Shown: one piece after another, positions 8,899 through 17,322 of the stretch
Layout of the letters: each line of letters begins with the position of its first letter
Position numbering within the stretch: position 1 is the first letter of the stretch
The notes under the pieces: generated by a model
Seen by the model: only the letters and a program-made list of their open reading frames with translations
Databases searched by the model: none
What the model was told of the DNA's origin: nothing
Made by a program: the position numbers and the translations under genes
NCBI GenBank assembly: GCA_027490215.1
Contig: JAIXYO010000029.1
Coordinates: 1-64,000 of the forward strand
Reading direction: 5' to 3'
Origin: Rubrivivax sp.
Lineage (GTDB): Bacteria; Pseudomonadota; Gammaproteobacteria; Burkholderiales; Burkholderiaceae_C
Length of the DNA stretch: 64,000 nt

Positions 8899-10503
8899 AT
8901 GATCAGCTCCTCGGTTTCTCCCGGTTCGATGCCGCAGACCCCCGCACCGGTGTGGCAGGTGCCCAAGGCGCAGTGGCTCGTGGTCGCACTGGTCGGCTTG
9001 GCCCTGATTGCGGCCTTCCTGCCAGGGCTGCGCATCATGGTCGCCAATTGGGAGATGGTCGAGGAGTACAGCTACGGCTACTTCATCCCGCTGATCTCGG
9101 GCTTTCTGATCTGGCAGAAAAGCGACCAACTTCGCCAGATCGAATTGCGCGGGTCATGGGCCGGCTTGCTTTTTGTCGGCGTAGGCCTTCTGCTGGGTGT
9201 GATCGGGGAACTCAGCGCCATTCGATTGTTCGGCCAGTACGGCTTCATCATTGCGCTGGTCGGCCTGTCGGTGGGCTTCATCGGCTGGCGTGGCACGCGG
9301 ATGATTGCAGGGCCGTTGGCCATCCTGCTGTTCATGATCCCTCTGCCGCAGTTCGTGCTGCGCGAGCTCTCGCAGCATTTGCAACTGGTGTCGTCGGAAC
9401 TCGGCGTCGGCCTGATCCGGCTGTTCGGCATCAGTGTGTTCCTCGAAGGCAACGTGATCGACCTCGGCAGCTACAAGCTGCAGGTGGTCGAAGCCTGCAA
9501 CGGGCTGCGCTACCTGTTCCCGTTGATGGTGCTCGGCGTTCTGGCGGCCTATTTCTTTCAGGGTGCAATGTGGAAGCGGGTGCTGATCGTGCTGTCGACG
9601 ATCCCGATGACCGTCGTCATCAACAGCCTGCGCATCGGGCTGATCGGTGTCACCGTCGAGCACTGGGGGCCGGCGATGGCCGAAGGGCTGCTGCACGACC
9701 TGGAAGGCTGGTTCATGTTCATGGTCTGCATGCTGCTTCTGGTCGGCGAGATGGCGTTGCTGGCACGTGTGGGCGGACGGCCGCAGTCATTGCGCGCGGT
9801 GTTCGGCATGGAGGTGCCGGAGCCCGTGGCCGCCGGAACGCCGATCCGGTACCACCGCTTTCCGACCCCGATGCTGGTCGGTGGGCTGCTCCTGTTGAGC
9901 GTGTGGCTGATCGCGCTGTGGTCGCCGCAAGGCCCGCAGATTCAACCGCAACGCACGCCCTATTCACAGTTCTCGATGCACCTGCCCGGCGACTGGGTCG
10001 GCCAGCCCGACCAGCTCGATCGCGATGTACTGGCCACGTTGGCGGTTGACGACTACCTGCTGGTCAACTACAGGCGTGACGGCGAGCCATTCATCAATCT
10101 CTATAGCGCGTATTACGCCAGCCAGAGCAGCGGCGCGTCGTCCCATTCGCCTCGCACCTGCATGCCCGGTGGCGGCTGGAATATCGATCAGATTGCGGAT
10201 ACCGTCTTGACGCTTGCCGGAGGCGCAGGCTCGATGACGGTCAACCGCGCCATCATCCAGAAGGGCGATCAGCGCCAGCTGGTGTATTACTGGTTCGATC
10301 AGCGCGGGCGTGTGCTCACCAATGAGTTCGACGTCAAGTGGTACATCCTTCGCGACGCCATCCTTCGAAACCGAACGGACGGTGCGCTGATGCGGCTGGT
10401 AACGCCGGTCGCCCCCACCGAAGACATCGCTCGCGCCGATCAGCGCCTGACTGGTTTTCTCAGCACCATCGCACCGCGGCTGCGCGAGCACGTGCCCGGC
10501 TGA
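8899..10503 (+). CDS. xrtD: Exosortase with fused EpsI domain, VPLPA-CTERM (XrtD) type
   Basis: A 534-residue inner-membrane transpeptidase. Eight or more hydrophobic segments fill residues about 20-300, containing the exosortase catalytic set: Cys200 in VVEACNGLRYLFPL, Arg245 in INSLRIGLIG and His266 in LLHDLEGWF. The C-terminal ~190 residues are periplasmic and EpsI-like (DUF3485), with SHSPRTCMPGGGW. The fused exosortase-EpsI layout is that of XrtD, which recognises VPLPA-CTERM tails; four such tails are encoded at 16554, 41230, 48962 and 49678, supporting the assignment. A TTG at 8857 is an upstream alternative start. It opens a + strand operon with prsT 23 bases downstream. The exact exosortase letter rests on recalled family definitions. 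Confidence 0.88.
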   Translation: MISSSVSPGSMPQTPAPVWQVPKAQWLVVALVGLALIAAFLPGLRIMVANWEMVEEYSYGYFIPLISGFLIWQKSDQLRQIELRGSWAGLLFVGVGLLLGVIGELSAIRLFGQYGFIIALVGLSVGFIGWRGTRMIAGPLAILLFMIPLPQFVLRELSQHLQLVSSELGVGLIRLFGISVFLEGNVIDLGSYKLQVVEACNGLRYLFPLMVLGVLAAYFFQGAMWKRVLIVLSTIPMTVVINSLRIGLIGVTVEHWGPAMAEGLLHDLEGWFMFMVCMLLLVGEMALLARVGGRPQSLRAVFGMEVPEPVAAGTPIRYHRFPTPMLVGGLLLLSVWLIALWSPQGPQIQPQRTPYSQFSMHLPGDWVGQPDQLDRDVLATLAVDDYLLVNYRRDGEPFINLYSAYYASQSSGASSHSPRTCMPGGGWNIDQIADTVLTLAGGAGSMTVNRAIIQKGDQRQLVYYWFDQRGRVLTNEFDVKWYILRDAILRNRTDGALMRLVTPVAPTEDIARADQRLTGFLSTIAPRLREHVPG

Positions 10504-10526
10504 GCCCTTTCCCTGGACAGCAGAAC

Positions 10527-12923
10527 ATGAACATTCCACACACCCTCCGAGCCCTCGTACTCAGCACCGCCGTGGCCCTGCTGGTTGGCTGCAGCAGCAA
10601 AGAGGAGCGCATGCAGTCCAGTCTGGTCAAAGCTGCGGACTACGTGCGCAATTCCGACTGGGACAAGGCCAACGTCGAGATTCGCAATGTGCTGCAGATC
10701 GACCCGAAGAATGCGCAGGCGTACTTCATCTCGGGCCAGGTTGCCGATGGCAAGCGCGAGTTCCAGCGTGCCTACGGCAGCTACCTGAAGGCCATCGAGC
10801 TCAAGCCTGACCACCTGGAAGCCAAGGTCGGCCTGGCGCGCATCTACCTGCTCGCCGGCGAGATCGAGAAATCTGACAAGTCTGTCGCCGAGGTACTGGC
10901 CGTCGACGCGAAGAACCTCGGGGCACGCACCATCCAGGCCGCCTTGATGGCGCGCAGGAACGACGTGCCCGGTGCCATCGCACAGGCGAAGGCGCTGATC
11001 GCCGAGCAAGCCGCTGCACCGGTCGAAGCCAGCATGCTGCTTGCAGGTCTGTACACCAGCCAGGGCAAGACAGCCGAAGCGCTGGCGGTCATCGAAAGCG
11101 CACTGAAGGGCGACCCGAAGAACCCGTCGCTGATGCAGGTCGCCGCGCAAATCGCCGGCTCCTCGACCGATTCAGCGATGTTTCAAAAGGCGGTTGCCTA
11201 TTTGCGCCAATCGGCCGAGCAGTCACCCAAGAACATCGACTTGTGGAACGCCTGGGCGCTGCACCATACCCGTCACAACGAGCTCGACCTGGCCGAGTCG
11301 GTGCTGCGCGCCTCGGTGAAAGCAGAGCCCGAGGACAGCCAGCGCCAGCTGGTGCTGCTCGACTTCCTGTCGTCGCGTCGCGGTCGGGATGTGGCCGAGA
11401 AGGAGTTTCTCGCGGCCATCGCCGACAAACCGAAGGACACGGTACTGCGCTTCGGGCTGGTCAACCTGTACCGCGCCTCCGATCGTGCCAGTGACGCGCG
11501 CCGCGTCCTGCAGGACATCATCGACCTCGACAAGTTGGCGCCGGCATCCATGGTGGCACGCGATCAACTGGCTGCCGACTGGCTTTCGCAGGGCAAGGTT
11601 GCGCAGGCACGCACACTGGTCGCCGAGGTGCTCGCGGCCAACCCGCGCGACGGCGCCGCGCTGTTGCTGCGCGGGCGCATGCTGCTCGCAGACGGCAAGG
11701 CCAATGACGCCATCATCGACCTGCGCGCCGCTGCGAAAGACCAGCCTGGCTCGCCCGAGGTGGTCAGTCTGCTGGCTGCGGCCCACCGCAAGGCCGGTGA
11801 GCCCCAGTTGGCGCGCGAGGTGCTGAGCGATGCGGTGAAGTTCAAGCCCGACAACGCCGAACTGCGCCTGCTGCTCGCCGCTGACATGGCCGATGCGAAG
11901 GAATACCAGGCCGCCCACAACGAGATCGACAGTGCCCTCAAGTCCGCGCCGCAGAACCTGCGCGCCTATGACTTCAAGGCGCAGCTCGCGCTGGTGCAAA
12001 AAGACATGGCCGGTGCCGAGAAAACCTTTGTTTCGCTGAAGAACCAGTACCCGCAGAACCCGGTGGGCTTCCTGAAGCTCGGCCGCCTGTATGCGGACCA
12101 GAAGAAGTACGACGCCGCCCTGAAGGAATATGACGCCGCCGTCAGTCTGGCGCCGTCATCACCCGAGCCGGTGCTCTGGGGCATCGGCGTGCTGATCGCG
12201 CAACGCCGCTTCGATGAGGCCAACGCCCGCATCGATGCGATGACCCAACGCGAGCCGAAGAACGTGATGCCCTACCAGCTGCGCGGCGAAGTGGCGGTGG
12301 CACGCGCCGATCTGCCACAGGCCGAGTCGGCCTATCGAAAGATGATTGCGTTCGCACCCACTGTTCCCGCGGGCTACCTCAGCCTGGCCCGTGTCAAGGC
12401 GTCGCAAAACGACATCAGCGCAGCGGTCAACGTGCTCGAAGAAGGCGAGAAGGCGATTCCCGCCGACCTGTCGATCCCCGCCACCCGTGCCGAATGGTTA
12501 TCGCGCGTCGGCCGACAGGATGACGCGATCGCCCTCTACGAAGAGCTGGTCAAGCGGGCGCCTGAGGAAGACAGCTACGCCAACAACCTCGCCTACCTGC
12601 TGACCCAGTTCAAGGGCGACAAGGCGAGCCTCGAGCGTGCATTGACGCTGACTCAACGATTCAAGGAATCCAGCAACCCAAGTTATCTCGACAGCCTGGG
12701 CTGGACCCACTACAAGCTGGCTCAGTATGCCGAGGCTGTGCCCGTGCTCGAACGTGCCTTGCAACAGGCACCGGACGCGCCCTTGTTGCAATTGCACCTG
12801 GGCCTGGCGCTGCACAAGAACGGCGAAGCCGAGCGGTCGCGTGAGTTGCTGAAGAAGGCCCTGGACAGCAAGATCACCTCCCCCGAACACGATGAAGCGA
12901 AATTGCTGATCGCGCAGAAGTGA
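10527..12923 (+). CDS. prsT: PEP-CTERM system TPR-repeat lipoprotein PrsT
   Basis: A 798-residue lipoprotein: the N-terminus MNIPHTLRALVLSTAVALLV ends at lipobox LVGC, with the acylated Cys near residue 22. The remainder is about twenty tetratricopeptide repeats (for example NAQAYFISGQVADGKREFQR, NPVGFLKLGRLYADQKKYDA), matching the PEP-CTERM-associated TPR lipoprotein family, usually about 900 residues. It should be periplasmic and membrane-anchored, and is thought to scaffold export of polysaccharide or sorted proteins. ATG 10527 is chosen because it gives the signal peptide. It lies between the two exosortase genes, 23 bases after xrtD and 8 bases before the next gene, so it is firmly in this operon. 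Confidence 0.88.
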   Translation: MNIPHTLRALVLSTAVALLVGCSSKEERMQSSLVKAADYVRNSDWDKANVEIRNVLQIDPKNAQAYFISGQVADGKREFQRAYGSYLKAIELKPDHLEAKVGLARIYLLAGEIEKSDKSVAEVLAVDAKNLGARTIQAALMARRNDVPGAIAQAKALIAEQAAAPVEASMLLAGLYTSQGKTAEALAVIESALKGDPKNPSLMQVAAQIAGSSTDSAMFQKAVAYLRQSAEQSPKNIDLWNAWALHHTRHNELDLAESVLRASVKAEPEDSQRQLVLLDFLSSRRGRDVAEKEFLAAIADKPKDTVLRFGLVNLYRASDRASDARRVLQDIIDLDKLAPASMVARDQLAADWLSQGKVAQARTLVAEVLAANPRDGAALLLRGRMLLADGKANDAIIDLRAAAKDQPGSPEVVSLLAAAHRKAGEPQLAREVLSDAVKFKPDNAELRLLLAADMADAKEYQAAHNEIDSALKSAPQNLRAYDFKAQLALVQKDMAGAEKTFVSLKNQYPQNPVGFLKLGRLYADQKKYDAALKEYDAAVSLAPSSPEPVLWGIGVLIAQRRFDEANARIDAMTQREPKNVMPYQLRGEVAVARADLPQAESAYRKMIAFAPTVPAGYLSLARVKASQNDISAAVNVLEEGEKAIPADLSIPATRAEWLSRVGRQDDAIALYEELVKRAPEEDSYANNLAYLLTQFKGDKASLERALTLTQRFKESSNPSYLDSLGWTHYKLAQYAEAVPVLERALQQAPDAPLLQLHLGLALHKNGEAERSRELLKKALDSKITSPEHDEAKLLIAQK

Positions 12924-12931
12924 GTTGACCG

Positions 12932-13468
12932 GTGGCGCACCGCGCAGGGAGCCCGCTGCGCGACGTGTTGTGGCGTTCGGTGGCGTTCATCGCCGTGTTC
13001 ATGCTGCTGCAAGCCGCCTGGGAAGCTGCACGTGGCAGCTGGATCGAGCGACTGTGGGTGCACGAGCTGACGGTGCGCAGTGCCACCGGGCTCATCAACT
13101 GGCTGACCCCGGACGTGGGCGCGTTACCGCAAGGCACGCGCATCGTCGCACCCGGCGGGGGGCTGAATGTTCTGTTCGGCTGTGAAGGCACCGACGTCGT
13201 GTTCCTGCTGACCGCCGCATTCATGGCGTTCGCGCTGCCGTGGCGTTCGCGGCTGGCCGGCCTTGCGGCGGGACTGGTCTGGGTGTTCGTGCTGAACCAG
13301 TGGCGCATCGTCGGGCTCTTCTATTCGTTTCGTGCCGATCGAGAGTTGTTCGATCTGGTGCATACGACCGCCGCACCGCTGCTGATGATCGTTTTGACTG
13401 GCTTGTTCTTCCACCTGTGGCTGCGTTACTCAGCCCGCAGCACGCCCAGCGACGGCGGCGGATCATGA
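12932..13468 (+). CDS. Small exosortase/archaeosortase family protein, XrtH/XrtM type (IPTL-CTERM)
   Basis: A 178-residue integral membrane protein with about five hydrophobic segments and the complete exosortase catalytic triad: Cys84 in LFGCEGTDVVFL, Arg125 in LNQWRIVGLF and His144 in DLVHTTAAPL. It lacks an EpsI domain, unlike the larger exosortase upstream. The start is GTG 12932, 8 bases after prsT. It overlaps the next gene by ATGA. The cognate substrate is very likely the subtilisin encoded two genes downstream, whose C-terminus begins IPTLPEWA, the tail type sorted by XrtH. XrtM or another small exosortase class is the main alternative; the presence of the triad makes enzymatic function likely. 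Confidence 0.8.
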   Translation: MAHRAGSPLRDVLWRSVAFIAVFMLLQAAWEAARGSWIERLWVHELTVRSATGLINWLTPDVGALPQGTRIVAPGGGLNVLFGCEGTDVVFLLTAAFMAFALPWRSRLAGLAAGLVWVFVLNQWRIVGLFYSFRADRELFDLVHTTAAPLLMIVLTGLFFHLWLRYSARSTPSDGGGS

Positions 13469-14091
13469 TGACTGCGCCTCAGCATGCCGCCAGCAGTGCG
13501 ACGCATATCGCGCTACGGCTGGTGCTGGCGACCGCGCTGGTGCTGACGGCGGCGTACTTTTTCTCGCGTGATGCGGTGCGGCTGCTGATGCCGATGCTGG
13601 AGTCGGCGCTGAGCTCTGTCGCCAGCGACTACAAGATCCTGCGCTTCGATTTCTTCGACGAACGCAACAACACCTCGATCGGCGCGATCGTTCGGCTCGA
13701 GCACACGCTGGTGCTGGGTGGCCGCGCGATCGTGCCCGACGGGCAATCGGTGATGGGCGTGGGTGCAACCATCGGCACCGTGCTCCAACCGGTGTGCGTG
13801 GCGATGGTGCTGGTGCTGGCCTGGCCTGCGCACTGGCGCGAGATGCTGCTGCGCCTGTTGATCATCGCACCGCTGCTCACGGCGGTGTTGCTGGTCGATA
13901 CCCCACTGTCGATGGCTGCTTGGCTGTGGGACGTGCAGCTGCGCATGCACGAGCCCGGCCGCGCCTCGCCGCTGGTGTGGTGGAACGTGTTCCTCAACGG
14001 GGGCGGCCGGTTGGCGCTGGGGCTGATCGCCGCGGCGCTGTCCATCGCGCTGGCGCGGCGCCTGGTGCACCCATCAACTCTGGTTCGGTGA
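13465..14091 (+). CDS. Exosortase-associated membrane protein of unknown function
   Basis: A 208-residue membrane protein with an N-terminal segment (residues about 14-30), a periplasmic loop of about 75 residues, then three hydrophobic segments (VCVAMVLVLAWPA, LLIIAPLLTAVLLV, LALGLIAAALSIAL). It does not carry a recognisable catalytic motif. Its ATG overlaps the exosortase stop and its own stop overlaps the protease ATG, so three proteins are made in a tightly coupled order: exosortase, this protein, substrate. That context suggests an accessory or chaperone factor dedicated to the small exosortase, perhaps taking the place of the EpsI domain found in the larger exosortase. This is inference; no family was recognised. 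Confidence 0.65.
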   Translation: MMTAPQHAASSATHIALRLVLATALVLTAAYFFSRDAVRLLMPMLESALSSVASDYKILRFDFFDERNNTSIGAIVRLEHTLVLGGRAIVPDGQSVMGVGATIGTVLQPVCVAMVLVLAWPAHWREMLLRLLIIAPLLTAVLLVDTPLSMAAWLWDVQLRMHEPGRASPLVWWNVFLNGGGRLALGLIAAALSIALARRLVHPSTLVR

Positions 14092-16265
14092 TGTGGCGCC
14101 GAATCGCCCTCGCCGCGCTGCTGCTGTCTGCAGCCATGCACAGCTTCGCCGCGCCCTTGCCCGACGAGCTGTTGCTCACGGTGCGCAACGTAGGCGCGGT
14201 GGACGTGATCGTCGAGCTCGACGCCAGCGCCATCGACCGCAGTGCTGCCACGCGCCGTGCGCGGCTGCCACGGCGCATCGACGACGACGCCGCCCTGGCG
14301 AGCCTCGCCGGCCGATACCGCAGGCTGAAAGACCAGACGATGCGTCCGCTGCAAGGCCCCGACATCGACGAACGGCTCGATTACAGCCACCTGCCGATGC
14401 GTGCCATGCACGTGCGATCGGAAGCAGCGCTGCGTGCGCTGGCCGTAGCGCCCGGTGTGCGAGCCCTTTACCCCGACGTCGAGCACCGCACGGTGCTGGC
14501 CGAATCGCTGCCGCAGACCGGCCAACCCGCAGTCGCAGCGGCGGGCTACGGCGGCAACGGCGCCACGGTCGCGGTGATCGACAACGGCATCGACCGCGAC
14601 CAGACCGCGTTCGGTGGCTGCACCGCGGTCGGCGTGCCGGCGAGCTGCCGGGTCGTCGTAGAACAGACCTTCGCAACCGCACCAGCCACCGACAGCCGCC
14701 ACGGTACCAACGTCGCGGCGATCGTCGCCGGCGTGGCGCCGCAGGCTCGAATCGCGGCGCTCAATGTGTTCGAGGACACCGGGGGCGCCTACACCAGCAG
14801 CATCCTTTCGGCGATCAACTGGGCGATTGCCAACCGAAGCGCGTACGGCATCGTGGCGATCAACATGAGCCTGGGTGACACGAGCCGTAACGCGGCGCAG
14901 TGCACCAGCAGCAGTTACACGACCCCGATCGCCAATGCCCGCGCGGCCGGCATCCACGTGGTCGTGTCAGCGGGCAATGCAGGCTACGTCAACGGCGCCT
15001 TCTCAGCCGGACTTGCGAGCCCCGCCTGCACGCCCGGCGCGGTGTCGGTCGGCGCGGTCTATGACGCCAATGTCGGCGGCCTGATCTGGGGCAGTTCGCC
15101 CAACCAGTGCACCGACAACACGAGCCGGGCCGACCAGATCACTTGCTTCTCGATGAGCAGCACCTACCTGTCGCTGCTGGCGCCGGGCGCACTGATCAGC
15201 GCCGGTGGTTTCGCCCTGGGCGGCACCTCGCAGGCGGCGCCGCACGTGGCCGGTGCGCTGGCGGTGCTGCGCTCGGCGTTCGCCGGCGAGACGCTCGCGG
15301 CGGCCGAGTCACGCCTCACTGCCAACGGCACCCCGATCTTCGACAGCAGGATCAACCGCAGCTTTCCGCGCTTGAACCTCGCAGCCGCGGCGCGTCCGGC
15401 CAACGACGATTTCGCCGCTGCGACAGTGCTGTCGGGCACGAGCGGATCGGCAGGTGGCAGCAACCGGCTCGCCACACTGCAATCGGGCGAACCGGTGCCG
15501 GCCGGCAGCGGTGGCAGCTCGGTGTGGTGGACATGGACCGCGGCTGCGGCCGGGCAGGTGAGCCTGAGCACGGCGGGCAGCAGCTTCGATACCCGCCTGG
15601 ACGTCTACACCGGTGCTGCGGTCAGCGGTCTGAGCGCGGTCGCCGCGAACGACAACGCCGATACCGGCACGACGAGCTCGTCGCTGCGCTTTCAGGCTGC
15701 GGCGGGGCTGACCTATCGGATCGCGGTCAGTGGCGTCGGCGGCGCATCGGGCAATGTCGCTCTCGGCTGGTCGCTCAACACCGCCGCCCAGGCCAATCTC
15801 TCGGTGGCGCTGACGGGCCCAGGCAGCGCGCTGCCGGGCAGCGTGGTTGTCTACACATTGATAGTGGCGAACGCGGGGCCGCAGTCGGCGACCGGGGTCG
15901 TAGCGACGGTCTCGCTGCCCGCCGGGCTGTCGGTGGACAGCATCGCCGAGGGCTGCGTTGCGCAGCCCGGGTCAGTGGTCTGCAGCGTCGGCGAACTGGC
16001 CGCCGCAGCGCAGACCCAGTTCTCGATCGCCCTCCTGGTCGACAGCCTGACGGGACCGGTCAGCCTGAGCGCGAGCCTGGACGCTGACCTGCCCGACCCG
16101 GTGACGGGCGACAACACCACCAGCACCCCGCTCGACCCGGCTGCCAGCGGCGAAGGCGATATCCCGACGCTGCCCGAATGGGCACTGCTGCTGCTCGGTG
16201 GCTGGCTCCTCGCGCGCATCGCGGCAGGAGATCGGCAAAAACATGCAAGGGCTCACCGCAGTTGA
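14091..16265 (+). CDS. Subtilisin-like S8 serine protease with IPTL-CTERM sorting tail
   Basis: A 724-residue secreted protease. Signal peptide at residues 1-20 (MWRRIALAALLLSAAMHSFA); propeptide-like region to about 150; S8 catalytic domain with Asp164 (VAVIDNGID), His204 (DSRHGTNVAAI) and Ser380 (GGTSQAAPHVAG). Next come a beta-sandwich region resembling bacterial pre-peptidase C-terminal domains (VWWTWTAAAAGQVSLSTAG, DTRLDVYTG) and a DUF11-like repeat (NLSVALTGPGSALPGSVVV, VANAGPQSATGVVA). The C-terminus from residue 691 is a sorting signal: IPTLPEWALLLLGGWLLARI followed by a basic stretch. It should be cut and anchored or released by the small exosortase of the same operon. ATG 14091 overlaps the preceding stop. 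Confidence 0.92.
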   Translation: MWRRIALAALLLSAAMHSFAAPLPDELLLTVRNVGAVDVIVELDASAIDRSAATRRARLPRRIDDDAALASLAGRYRRLKDQTMRPLQGPDIDERLDYSHLPMRAMHVRSEAALRALAVAPGVRALYPDVEHRTVLAESLPQTGQPAVAAAGYGGNGATVAVIDNGIDRDQTAFGGCTAVGVPASCRVVVEQTFATAPATDSRHGTNVAAIVAGVAPQARIAALNVFEDTGGAYTSSILSAINWAIANRSAYGIVAINMSLGDTSRNAAQCTSSSYTTPIANARAAGIHVVVSAGNAGYVNGAFSAGLASPACTPGAVSVGAVYDANVGGLIWGSSPNQCTDNTSRADQITCFSMSSTYLSLLAPGALISAGGFALGGTSQAAPHVAGALAVLRSAFAGETLAAAESRLTANGTPIFDSRINRSFPRLNLAAAARPANDDFAAATVLSGTSGSAGGSNRLATLQSGEPVPAGSGGSSVWWTWTAAAAGQVSLSTAGSSFDTRLDVYTGAAVSGLSAVAANDNADTGTTSSSLRFQAAAGLTYRIAVSGVGGASGNVALGWSLNTAAQANLSVALTGPGSALPGSVVVYTLIVANAGPQSATGVVATVSLPAGLSVDSIAEGCVAQPGSVVCSVGELAAAAQTQFSIALLVDSLTGPVSLSASLDADLPDPVTGDNTTSTPLDPAASGEGDIPTLPEWALLLLGGWLLARIAAGDRQKHARAHRS

Positions 16266-16269
16266 ACGC

Positions 16270-16299
16270 GATCGGCCGCGCGCGGGGCGGTGGCCGATC
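16270..16299. terminator. Inverted repeat between convergent genes
   Basis: The 8-base arms GATCGGCC (16270-16277) and GGCCGATC (16292-16299) are perfect inverses around a 14-base GC-rich loop. They lie directly after the protease stop (16265) and before the end of the convergent small gene (16316), so a bidirectional terminator is plausible. There is no T-tract on either side, so this is weaker than a canonical intrinsic terminator. Confidence 0.4.
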
Positions 16300-16315
16300 C
16301 AGCCCCGCGCCCGCG

Positions 16316-16519
16316 TCAGGTGGGGGACACCGCCACCGGCTGCTCGATCGAGGTACTGATTTGTGCCAGCTGTTCAAGGACGGCGCGCGCGCAGACCAGC
16401 GCTTTCAGCGCCTCATCCACGCGTTCGCTTTCTGCAGGTGCGGCCGACTGCGCACGCACGTGCTGTTCCAGCCAGGCCAGTTGTTCGGCGATCAACGAGA
16501 ACTCTTCAATGTGGGTCAT
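16316..16519 (-). CDS. Small hypothetical protein (67 aa)
   Basis: A short acidic, helical, cytoplasmic protein starting MTHIEEFSLIAEQLAWLEQ and rich in Ala, Glu and Leu; no signal peptide or membrane segment. The ATG is preceded by a GAGG sequence at a suitable distance, which supports translation. It lies 34 bases downstream of a VPLPA-CTERM gene on the same strand and is presumably co-transcribed with it. A short coiled-coil or partner-binding protein is all that can be suggested; no family was recognised. Confidence 0.5.
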   Translation of the reverse strand: MTHIEEFSLIAEQLAWLEQHVRAQSAAPAESERVDEALKALVCARAVLEQLAQISTSIEQPVAVSPT

Positions 16520-16553
16520 GGGAACCTCGAAAGAAACAAGGCTGAGCGGTCAC

Positions 16554-17141
16554 TCAAGCTGCCACCGCAGTTCGCTTGCGGGCGCCCTTGATGCCGACAA
16601 GCACGCCCAGACCGCCCAGAAACAGCGGCAACGCCGCAGGCAATGGCACGGCGTTGGCAATGACCGTACCGCCGTATGACCCCGGTGAAGCAAGCGTGCC
16701 GCGAATATCCAGCTTGTAATTGCCAGCGAGCAACGGCGAAGCCGGAATCAGCGCCACCGATGAGGTGAAGCCAGGGCCAGCCGGGGTCACGGTGAGCCAC
16801 GACACAAGCGGCGATCCTGAACCCGGATTCGTGCTGAGCCTGACCTGAAGGTTCGAAATCCCGAACGTGGGCGGCGCACTCGGCGTGGTTGCTCCGAAAT
16901 CGAAAGTCGTAGTGATGCTTCCCAACAGGGCATCACCGGTCAGGGTGAAGATCCAGGTGTCGAGAAAGTTGTAGGTGATCGGGCCCACGGTGGTTGTGGT
17001 CCCAGTCGTTACCGCCGTATTGCTGAACGCAGCAGTCGCAGGTGGTGTGATCGAGCCCAAGGAGCCGACGAAGTCGGCATGTGCCAACCCGGAGCCGCCC
17101 AATGCAGCGGCCAGACACAAAGGACGCAAGTAAGCATTCAT
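16554..17141 (-). CDS. VPLPA-CTERM sorting domain-containing secreted protein
   Basis: A 195-residue exported protein: signal peptide MNAYLRPLCLAAALGGSGLA with cleavage near AHA-DFVG, a Thr/Ser/Gly-rich beta-type middle (domain not recognised) and a C-terminal sorting tail, AVPLPAALPLFLGGLGVLVG, followed by the basic stretch KGARKR. The tripartite tail (VPLPA motif, hydrophobic helix, Arg/Lys cluster) is the substrate signature of XrtD-type exosortases. ATG 17141 is chosen because a GGGAG Shine-Dalgarno precedes it by about nine bases and it starts the signal peptide. It lies beside the polysaccharide export genes and is preceded by a CTAGTC-centred motif at 17273. Confidence 0.88.
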   Translation of the reverse strand: MNAYLRPLCLAAALGGSGLAHADFVGSLGSITPPATAAFSNTAVTTGTTTTVGPITYNFLDTWIFTLTGDALLGSITTTFDFGATTPSAPPTFGISNLQVRLSTNPGSGSPLVSWLTVTPAGPGFTSSVALIPASPLLAGNYKLDIRGTLASPGSYGGTVIANAVPLPAALPLFLGGLGVLVGIKGARKRTAVAA

Positions 17142-17272
17142 GGCACGACTCCCAGGAGTGGAGGGACAAGGTAACGGGTGTGGTGTGCCTACTGTGACCC
17201 CGCGTGATGACAGGCTCACGCGCAACTGCGTGTGGATCGATGATCCGAACGAGCCAGCCTCTCCCCCCACCC

Positions 17273-17281
17273 GGCTAGTCT
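17273..17281 (-). promoter_or_regulatory. CTAGTC-centred motif upstream of a VPLPA-CTERM gene
   Basis: GGCTAGTCT on the + strand, about 130 bases before the ATG of the VPLPA-CTERM gene at 17141. Closely related sequences occur at 42236, 42361 and 50667, all ahead of other VPLPA-CTERM units. CTAG is rare in this GC-rich sequence. Function as an operator is inference. Confidence 0.4.
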
Positions 17282-17322
17282 GATGCGGAAGGGTTGCCGC
17301 CTCGGTAGCCCGCTCGTGAACC

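Noticed and set aside
17142-17322. Possible sigma-54 (-24/-12) promoter before the VPLPA gene
   Set aside because: No convincing TGGCAC-N5-TTGC element found by eye; only the CTAG motif stands out.
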